DNA from: Pavlovales sp. CCMP2436
Lineage: Eukaryota; Haptophyta; Pavlovophyceae; Pavlovales
DNA length: 21,282 nucleotides
Reading direction: 5' to 3'
Assembly (NCBI GenBank): GCA_026770615.1
Contig: MU631637.1
Span: 157,379-178,660, forward strand
Shown here: piece after piece, positions 17,001-21,282 of the stretch
How positions within the stretch are numbered: position 1 is the first letter of the stretch
Layout: each line of letters begins with the position of its first letter
The notes under the pieces: model-generated
The model's input: the letters and a program-made list of their open reading frames with translations, nothing else
What the model was told of the DNA's origin: nothing
The model's database searches: none
Translations under genes and position numbers: made by a program

Positions 17001-17961
17001 CGCGTTCGTCAGGCTGGCGAGCAGCTCGAGACCGTCGGCGTGCCGCGCGCACGCGCGCAGGAAGCGCGCTCCATCTGTCGGGCTTCGGAACGGGGTGCCA
17101 TTCCTGACGACCCCGTCAAAGACAGGCCTGTCCGTATCGGCTGCTGCTGTGGCAGAGCCAATGCTGCGCCCACGGCCGCCGCCGTCCCCGTCACCTCGGC
17201 CGCCACGCCCGCGTCCGCTACTGTCACCACGCCCGCCACCACCGCCGCCACCGCCGCCGCCACCGCCACCGGAACCGCCAATAGGCTTGGACGCCTTGCA
17301 GCGGAAGCACCAGTCCTTGCTGGCGAAGCAGTCGGAGCCGCACTGCGCGCAATTCCAGTCACCGTCGCCGCCGAAACCGCGGCCGCCACCGTTGAAGCTG
17401 CCGTGACTGCCGCCTCGGCCGCCGCCGTGGCCGCTGCCGCCGCCACCAGTCGTTGGTGTGGCGGCCTGCGCGTCTCCTTCTGCGCTCTGCTCGCCGCGGC
17501 TGCCGCGGCCGCTGCCGCGGCCGCCGCCGCGGCCGGCGCCACGGCCACCGCGCGCTCTGCCTCCGCGCTCCCCGCTCTCCCCGCTGCCACGGCCGCCACC
17601 GCGGCCGACGCCACGGCCACCGCGGTCTCCGCCTCCGCGCTCCCCGCTCCTCCCGCTGCCACGGCCGCCACCGCGGCCGGCGCCACGGCCACCGCGCTCT
17701 CCGCCTCCGAGCTCCTCGCTCTCCCCGCTGCCACGGCCGCCACCGCGGCCGGCGCCACGGCCACCGCGCTCTCCGCCTCCGCGCTCCCCGCTCTTCCCGC
17801 TGCCACGACCGCCACCGCGGCCGGCGCCACCGCGCCCGTCGCCAAGCCTACGCCCAAGGACCGGCTGTGCGCCCCTGCCTGTGTCCTAACCCTGGACGCT
17901 CATGCTGCACGCGCACGCCCGGCGAACTGCTGGGCGTGTTGAACACGCACGTCAAAGTCAT
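12355..17961 (-). CDS. NFX1/ZNFX1-type SF1 helicase with a CfxQ-type AAA C-terminus, centre missing
   Basis: A multi-exon minus-strand gene reconstructed from splice sites and frame. Domain order: RGG repeats, RanBP2-type zinc finger, helicase N-terminal domain, motif I (ALTQGPPGTGKT, split by an intron), motif Ia (VCYTNHALDSFLPDLL), RVGG.SK..L.PYN, TTTGAA, motif II (VVLVEEAG). Directly after these come the end of a CbxX/CfxQ AAA module (CNAGLKLRVPGRIQIDSFTAGE) and the tail CPVG..W..GGDWRCNGGSHWVSDL. Relatives act in RNA surveillance and small-RNA silencing. Motifs III-VI, the NFX1 zinc fingers and the AAA Walker motifs are absent. Frameshifts occur before motif II and near 12712. The N-terminus is unsettled: ATG 17961 lies below a TATA-like box, but its frame differs from the RGG frame by one base. 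Probably a deleted allele, a pseudogene or an assembly collapse. Confidence 0.75.
12957..13013 (-). CDS. Helicase/AAA gene, 57-base exon
   Basis: Nineteen residues, ELRAEHISKKPRFEEVEEE, between tgcacag and gtgcgc. Phase 0 on both sides. The flanking introns are 81 and 153 bases. A charged linker before the C-terminal tail. Confidence 0.6.
13095..13443 (-). CDS. Helicase/AAA gene, AAA lid exon
   Basis: Begins after a pyrimidine-rich ccccag and continues the split Arg codon of the preceding exon: LVEKGLLPLDSEADDELARA, then GWANGRAVGTWEDAIFRRVA, the helical lid that in CbxX/CfxQ ATPases reads like G-x-x-N-x-R-x-V. It ends in an Ala/Pro/Thr-rich linker, at CAG before gtttgc. Confidence 0.65.
13523..13629 (-). 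CDS. Helicase/AAA gene, AAA sensor/arginine-region exon
   Basis: Opens at ctcaag with MTDMLSCNAGLKLRVPGRIQ, IDSFTAGETCVLLKK, and ends before gtgagt (phase 2). The N-x-G-L-x-x-R-x-P-x-R-I-x-x-x-x-x-T pattern is that of CfxQ AAA domains just after sensor 1. The Phe of the usual RFP is Val here. The Walker A and B exons that should come before it are not in the window. The phase does not match the donor after motif II, which supports missing exons. Confidence 0.6.
13941..14105. repeat. Compound CGCA/CA-TA-TG microsatellite in intron 5
   Basis: Successive CGCA and CA runs, about 20 TA steps, a (TG)n run of similar length and further AT steps. The CA and TG arms are complementary around the TA centre, so the tract can extrude as a long hairpin or cruciform. 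It lies in the 515-base intron where the helicase and AAA halves meet. Confidence 0.9.
14145..14810 (-). CDS. Helicase gene, exon with 1A insertion and motif II
   Basis: The acceptor ctaag and donor of the previous exon rebuild AAC (Asn) in LKPYN-IREQEGTSVRSRA. About 200 helical residues follow, including DPSGFEPHVSLFALSKVQ, then VIGCTTTGAASFKEIRSS. After a frame change at about 14170-14180, IGVVLVEEAG follows, then gtgaga. TTTGAA and VEEAG are the segments around motif II of NFX1-type helicases; EE replaces the common DE. The frameshift (one base gained or two lost) would remove motif II from the protein as read. Confidence 0.75.
15035..15218 (-). CDS. Helicase gene, motif I/Ia exon
   Basis: Begins GC AAG ACG after attcag, completing GTGKT with the previous exon, then FVGVKLAEIIHRL and VCYTNHALDSFLPDLLDSG (motif Ia), and ITRVGGNSKTERLKPY with two bases of the Asn codon before gtaaat. 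TNHALD is specific to the NFX1/ZNFX1 branch of UPF1-like helicases. Confidence 0.85.
15397..15613 (-). CDS. Helicase gene, Walker A exon
   Basis: After atccttcag: YIPVLNSLQAMAGVPLCDEL, a spacer, LALNPSQARALTHALSSRVA, then LTQGPPGTG with the last Gly codon split (phase 1) before gtgagc. LNPSQxxA is the Q-motif-like element of UPF1-family helicases and GPPGTG-KT the P-loop. The 178-base intron inside the P-loop codon is unambiguous. Confidence 0.85.
15722..16207 (-). CDS. Helicase gene, N-terminal domain exon
   Basis: Follows ttttatag and continues RLLRE with DMIGLIQEELRNI, as relatives read F-R-L-L-R-E-D. It goes on through VVGILAIEEVVLESQPRIRV, RLKFWEEGSSQHTLEEKALI and LGQVVCRDEMWLSEERPSIG to GAILVQAGASTFQ before gtatcc. 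Phase 0 on both sides. This is the beta-rich domain that precedes the helicase core in the ZNFX1 branch. Confidence 0.8.
16208..16330. repeat. AAC/AAT-rich microsatellite in intron 1
   Basis: Interrupted (aac)n and (aat)n runs fill most of a 160-base intron. They read as a GTT/ATT-rich tract on the coding strand and so serve as its pyrimidine-rich end. Confidence 0.8.
16368..17880 (-). CDS. Helicase gene, first recognised exon (RGG region, RanBP2 zinc finger, N-terminal domain)
   Basis: One continuous frame of about 500 residues. The first 150 are Gly/Arg repeats of 24 residues (GRGGGRGSGESGERGGG type). Then comes a RanBP2-type zinc finger at about 17290-17360: W-N-C-A-Q-C, ten residues, C-F-R-C-K. 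A Gly run and VFDGVVRNGTPFRSPTDG, FLRACARHADGLELLASL and LSYRDVQPMPTADEIVC follow, to HFRLLRE before gtatgt. RGG plus RanBP2 fingers usually bind single-stranded RNA. No ATG lies in this frame upstream, and a TAG closes it near 17888, so a short upstream exon or a frameshift must supply the start. Confidence 0.75.
17512..17835. repeat. 72-bp coding minisatellite (RGG repeats)
   Basis: The block ctgccacggccgccaccgcgg recurs at 17584, 17656, 17728 and 17800, exactly 72 bases apart, with a diverged unit before. One unit encodes 24 residues in the helicase frame, so length changes by whole units keep the frame. Confidence 0.9.
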
Positions 17962-17962
17962 C

Positions 17963-17998
17963 GCTCAGCCTTTTTTAAATTTATAAAAAGGCTTGAGC
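17963..17998 (-). promoter_or_regulatory. TATA-like hairpin upstream of the helicase gene
   Basis: On the minus strand cctttttataaatttaaaaaagg lies just before ATG 17961. Arms gctcagccttttt and aaaaaggcttgagc pair with one bulge, giving a hairpin with the AT-rich TATA-like segment in its loop. Promoter use is inferred. The gap to the ATG is very short. Confidence 0.4.
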
Positions 17999-18054
17999 TG
18001 AACTATTACTAAAAAAGGAGCTTGAACGGGTGTGCGTGTGAAAAAATCTTGTGT

Positions 18055-18165
18055 AAGTTTCTAGTTAAACGTCCGTCCCCGGGAGGATCTCACTGGATTT
18101 TAAGTGTTGAAAAACACTCAGATCCAGGGATCCACCCCGAGCACACGGATACCGGGTGTGCGCAC
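18055..18165 (-). repeat. Retroelement-like 3' tail, copy 2
   Basis: On the minus strand: cggtatccgtgtgc, ggggtggatccctgg, the stem-loop (ctggatctgagtgtt with aacacttaaaatccag, one bulged A), ccggggacggacgtt and actagaaacttacaca. It matches copy 1 along about 105 bases and lacks the 5' half of copies 1 and 3, as 5'-truncated retroposons do. Confidence 0.75.
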
Positions 18166-18354
18166 ACCCATCTTGACAGTTAACACGGTCACAGGGTGTG
18201 GACACAGGCAGGGGCGCATAGCCGGGCTGTAAAGTAGGGGAGATGATGTTTTTCCGTTGGTTATCCCTCGTGGGCAAGGATCACACGGTGGGATACAGGC
18301 TATCGGAGGTTATGTGTCTGTTTTTTGTGTGCTACAGGCGCGGCATGTGCGCAG

Positions 18355-18565
18355 GCAAGCTGCATTTTGAGACGAGCGAGACGCATCATCAGCCGGTCAG
18401 CGCGTCAGTCAGAGAGTCGTCGACTGTCGCGTGCCTGATCAGCCTTAGCGGTGGGGACGGTATCCGTGTGCTCTGCAAAGGTCCCTTGATCCGAGTGTTT
18501 TTCTCAACACTTGGGTCCGGTGGAGACCTGTCAGGGGACGGACGTATTTCTAGATATTTACACAC
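18355..18565 (+). repeat. Retroelement-like 3' tail, copy 3 (MITE-free)
   Basis: Matches copy 1 from ctgcattt.agacga to the CA-rich end, but is continuous where copy 1 carries the MITE. The stem-loop differs from copy 1: cttgatccgagtgtt with aacacttgggtccgg, where T-A pairs become C-G or T-G and a C-A mismatch becomes C-G. Confidence 0.75.
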
Positions 18566-18858
18566 TTAGCTACCAGCTATATGAAGATGCGAAATCATTG
18601 CACGCACGAGACTACCAGTACCGGACGTGAAACCCATCTTCAAGAAACCCGAATGAAATCGCCTGCACGGAACTCTGTCGGCGCTTTGGTACCACCGCAG
18701 GGTAACGCTAAAGCTCAACAGAGTGACGCTCACTCGCTGACACCCGGAGCCTCCTGGACGCAGAGACTGGCATGCGCCCCAGGCGGTTGAATGGACATCA
18801 TGTCATAGCAACATGTTACATAGCGATTAAAATTACATTACATGCTACACTAACTAAC
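18566..18858. other. Spacer with no supported gene
   Basis: A 69-codon ORF at 18581-18790 has no family signal and I do not count it as a gene. The 19-mer aagatgcgaaatcattgca at 18584-18602 occurs again at 19173-19191, on either side of the mariner-like MITE. Confidence 0.4.
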
Positions 18859-18860
18859 TA

Positions 18861-19027
18861 CAGGGGATCGCAGGCAATAAGAAGGGCGAATTTTAAGCTT
18901 GAGGCTGAGCTTCTTAGCAAATTACATACAAAAAATGCGTAAATTTGCTTAAATTACATACAAACAATTCAAAAAAATGAGCCTCATCTTCTTAACACCA
19001 CGGCTTCTTATTTCCCGCGACACCCTG
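18861..19027. mobile_element. Mariner-like MITE
   Basis: A 167-bp non-coding element. The terminal repeats caggggatcgcaggcaataa and the complement of the right end (ttatttcccgcgacaccctg) agree at about four fifths of positions. It is flanked by TA dinucleotides (18859-18860, 19028-19029), the target duplication of Tc1/mariner elements. The interior is AT-rich with repeated aaattacatacaaa. A third end of the same type stands alone at 6057-6081. Confidence 0.65.
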
Positions 19028-19267
19028 TACGTACAAATAAATTCGATTGAGATATAACTAGCCGATAACTATATATATGCGGCACATAAAAAATCAAGGT
19101 CATCCGTGGATGAAAATTTCACTGCCCGTGCGCAATCAGAGTAGCGCAAGTCTCTATCGCCAAGTAAATATAAAGATGCGAAATCATTGCATGCTGCACT
19201 AACCACGTACAAATCCTGGTGAACCTATGACATCAAAGTTTTCTCCGGTAACCAGCTCGCACCAAGC

Positions 19268-19690
19268 CTTTGATGGTAGTCTAATGGTTCGGACCCCCGC
19301 CCTGAAACGCGAAGGTACCGGATTCAATTCTAGTGTCGGCCACACCTTTTGGCCCGTTTAAGTGGACACCCCCTGGGAGTCGGTTTGGCCCCGCACCTCC
19401 CTTCCCGTCGCTTGGTTGAGCGCCAGGGAGGAGATTGGGACTTCGGACTGAAAAGATCGTTGTCCCTAGGCGAGCTGTCATTAGGACACGTCATCCTCAT
19501 AAAATTAAACCTTTAATTCGCGGCGGCAGCGGCCTGGCTACCTCCCTTCCCGTCGCTTGGTTGAGCGCCGGGGAGGAGATTGGGACGTCGGACTGAAAAG
19601 ATCGTTGTGCCTAGGCGAGCTGTCATTAGGACACGGCATCCTCATAAAATAAAACCTTTAATTCGCGGCAACGGCGGCCTGGCTGCCGCG
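19268..19690 (+). mobile_element. tRNA-derived SINE-like element with duplicated body
   Basis: Box A tagtctaatgg (19277-19287) fits TRGYNNARNNG exactly. Box B gattcaattct (19321-19331) matches 8 of 11 consensus positions, 44 bases downstream as in a tRNA. The arms do not fold into a full cloverleaf, so it is tRNA-derived rather than a tRNA gene. A unique link is followed by two tandem units of 145 bp (19396-19540, 19541-19685) that differ at only a few bases. Each has a cctccct/agggagg stem, ctgtcattaggacacg and cataaaattaaaccttt. Confidence 0.6.
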
Positions 19691-20176
19691 TGTACAAACA
19701 ACGAAAACAATATGGAAATGCATGGCTCATAAATACAAACCAAACTAGATCCATTTGTAAAAACCAAATTTGTTACAATTTGCAGATTTTCATTCGCAAC
19801 TTTATCATGGTGAACCGCCTCAAACTCTGACTTTTCAACCCGTCTCGCTCAAACCACATCCAGTGGCCGCGGGGCGGGCCCGGGCGAAGCGAGGAGGTGT
19901 CGTTGCGCGCTCGCGCTGGGACCTCCGAAAGCAGACGACGCGCGCGCGCATGTTCGTTACGTCGCACTTGAAAGTCGCGGCCCCGGACGCGCGCGGTTGG
20001 AAGGACGGCGGAGCCACTTTCGTCCGTCCCCAAACGCGGTAAACCCGTGAAGGACGCGGGCCTCGCTCACATCCCCGCAATGCCTGACGAGGGGCGGGCG
20101 GGAGGCATGGCTTTCGCACGCCCCCGCGCCCCCCGCTCGCCTCCTTCCCCCGGGCCCCGCCACCCGACCACGCGCA
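19691..20176. other. Spacer, then a GC-rich stretch without a recognised gene
   Basis: AT-rich to about 19855, then strongly GC-rich with overlapping open frames on both strands. None has a family signature. A pyrimidine-rich acceptor-like site ends at the cag before 20178. Confidence 0.35.
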
Positions 20177-20368
20177 GCTCGACCAGCGCGTCGGCCAGAC
20201 AAAGCGGATCGAGCGACGCCACGCGCAGCTTGTTGCGCAGCTCGACGTGCGGCTCGACGTGCGGCTCGACGCCGAGCAGCTCGACGGGCAGCTCGACGGG
20301 CAGCTCAACAGGCAGCTCGACTAGCAGCTCGATGGGCAGCTCGACGGGTAGCTCGACCAGCGCGTCGG
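20177..20368. repeat. 12-bp minisatellite (cagctcgacggg)
   Basis: About ten variants of cagctcgacggg between two direct copies of gctcgaccagcgcgtcgg (near 20177 and 20351). The plus strand reads as an amphipathic QLDGQLDG helix but with in-frame TAG codons. The minus strand reads as open ELPVELPV repeats inside a 120-codon frame lacking an ATG. I cannot tell whether either is made. Confidence 0.7.
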
Positions 20369-20439
20369 CGGCGGTGCGTTGCCCGTCGAGATCCGCCGAA
20401 AATCTAACTGATTTGATATTATATATCACACACCCACTT

Positions 20440-20520
20440 CGGCGTAGCGCGTAGGAGCCTGCGTCGGAGCGCTAAGATCAGCCTGACTTGAACTTGAAAC
20501 GTACCGCCAGCCCGAACCCT
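20440..20520 (+). repeat. 80-bp dispersed repeat R1, copy 3
   Basis: Almost identical to 2168-2248 and 5822-5900 and in the same orientation, including the cttcggcgtagcgc lead-in shared in part with copy 1 (catcggcgtagcgc). An AT/CA-rich tract follows. Confidence 0.8.
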
Positions 20521-20947
20521 CCTATATTAATATATCACACACACCCCCCTGCCGTCCATTTTGCAACTTTTCTTTTTTTGTAGCCCGAATGTGTTGGTGT
20601 TAGCCGGTCACTCCGTCTCTGCTCTAGTCCTTGCAGCGCTAGAGGGTGCCCGTCGTCTCGACGGGCGGCTTGATCAAATACAGCGAGTTAGATCTTCACG
20701 AGCGATCAGTGCAAAGGCGATCAGTGGCGGACGGCAAACTGAGCGATCACTGAGTGGCAACACAATTTAAACTGAGCCAAACCAACAACTGGCTCCCGTA
20801 TGACACGGGTTGTGGCCAGTAAGTGTGTGCGGTGCTGTGTGCTGCGGGCAGGCATGTAGGCAGTAAAGCTTGAGTATATGCAAGAGCCCTGGCCAGCAGC
20901 TATAAGAGCATATACAAGAGCCATACCTCCAACACCCCCCCGCGTCA
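20521..20947. other. Spacer without a recognised gene
   Basis: A perfect 8-bp hairpin lies at 20648-20666 (gcccgtcg, loop tct, cgacgggc). Three gcgatca/gagcgatca motifs occur at 20700-20750. Nothing else is supported. Confidence 0.4.
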
Positions 20948-21282
20948 TCAGTACTGGATGATGCCCAGCATGATGGCGTCGACTTGCCAGCCGAACATGG
21001 CCCACGTCTGGGCTGCTCAGCGCGGCTGTGTCGTTACTTGAACCCGCCGGCTGCGCCGCCGGCTGCTCCGCCGACTGCACTGCCGGCTGCTCCGCCGACT
21101 GCACCGTCGGCTGCCCCGCCGACTGCACTGCCGGCTGCTCCGCCGACTGCACCGTCGGCTGCCCCGCCGACTGCACTGCCGGCTGCTCCGCCGACTGCTC
21201 CGTCGGCTGCTCCGCCGACTGCACTGCCGGCTGCTCTGCCGACTGCACCGTCGGCTGCTCCGTCGACTGCACCGTCGGCTGC
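20948..21282 (-). CDS. 3' end of an octapeptide-repeat protein (partial)
   Basis: The minus strand enters at the right edge with about ten EQPAVQSA / GQPTVQSA octapeptides, then AAQPAGSSNDTAALSS. In that frame the sequence continues VGHVRLASRR without protein-like character. One frame over, from about 21016, it reads AAQTWAMFGWQVDAIMLGII and QY, then TGA 20948-20950, which looks much more like a real C-terminus. A frameshift or a short intron near the ctgagcag at about 21014-21021 would link them. The family is unknown and the start lies outside the window. Confidence 0.35.
21041..21282. repeat. 24-bp minisatellite in a 48-bp higher-order pattern
   Basis: Units of 24 bases (ccggctgctccgccgactgc plus four) alternate between two variants, giving a 48-base super-repeat that runs to the window edge. 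In the coding frame each unit is one octapeptide. Confidence 0.85.

Larger units (their letters stand above)
17861..18225. repeat. 26-bp inverted repeat spanning the helicase 5' end
   Basis: Bases 17861-17886 and 18200-18225 are reverse complements at 25 of 26 positions. The left copy belongs to the start of the RGG exon. The right copy sits beside retroelement tail copy 2. Confidence 0.75.

Noticed and set aside
17512..17835. CRISPR-like array
   Set aside because: Contiguous 72-bp tandem units without unique spacers, in a coding frame.
16974..17942. Long Ala-rich plus-strand ORF (322 codons) and the Ala-rich minus-strand frame at 17009-17857
   Set aside because: Both are shadow frames of the GC-rich 72-bp RGG repeats. 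Only the Gly/Arg frame joins the zinc finger and the helicase.
19268..19345. Functional tRNA gene
   Set aside because: A and B boxes are present, but the acceptor, anticodon and T stems do not pair properly.

Overview
The window looks like nuclear DNA of a GC-rich microbial eukaryote, possibly an alga or another protist; lineage confidence is low. The grounds are GT-AG introns of about 80-500 bases with pyrimidine-rich 3' ends, F-box/Kelch genes, a giant-type NFX1 helicase, tRNA-derived repeats, MITEs and CA/TA microsatellites. There are no operons and no bacterial-style gene packing.

Layout. Positions 1-2250 form a repeat-rich block: the end of an unrecognised gene at the left edge, an inverted partial copy of it near 1924-2172, an ORF of 23-residue proline-rich repeats (275-1306), and a retroelement-like tail (about 1427-1805) into which a 146-bp MITE has inserted. 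Positions 2397-11830 hold an array of F-box/Kelch genes, the type that acts as substrate receptors of SCF ubiquitin ligases. Three lie on the minus strand (A, B, C), then come a 3' fragment and a fourth gene scrambled into opposing pieces (D), then a fifth on the plus strand (E). Every copy carries at least one different disabling lesion: nonsense codons, frameshifts, deletions, inversions, or replacement of the 3' end by the start of a purple-acid-phosphatase-like gene. Between B and C lie a second MITE, a tRNA-like element and a decayed coding fragment.

Positions 12355-17961 on the minus strand hold a multi-exon gene that I could splice by eye. It encodes an RGG-rich N-terminus with a RanBP2-type zinc finger, an NFX1/ZNFX1-type SF1 helicase as far as motif II, then the lid end of a CbxX/CfxQ-type AAA module and the usual C-terminal CP..GGSHxVSD tail. 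The second half of the helicase, its zinc fingers and the AAA cores are absent. The gap coincides with an intron carrying a CA-TA-TG microsatellite, and two further frameshifts are visible, so this is an internally deleted allele, a pseudogene or an assembly collapse.

Positions 18000-21282 are repeats again: two more copies of the retroelement tail, whose terminal stem-loop shows base-pair-preserving changes between copies; a small mariner-like MITE; a tRNA-derived SINE-like element with a duplicated 145-bp body; a 12-bp minisatellite; a third copy of an 80-bp dispersed repeat; and the end of a protein with 8-residue repeats that runs off the right edge.

Overall, the window shows a local gene family and a helicase of the family linked to small-RNA silencing, both decaying in a landscape shaped by transposons, template switching and inversions. 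I found no clear new defence or biosynthetic system. The best leads are the covarying hairpin repeat, the 80-bp repeat and the helicase-AAA architecture.
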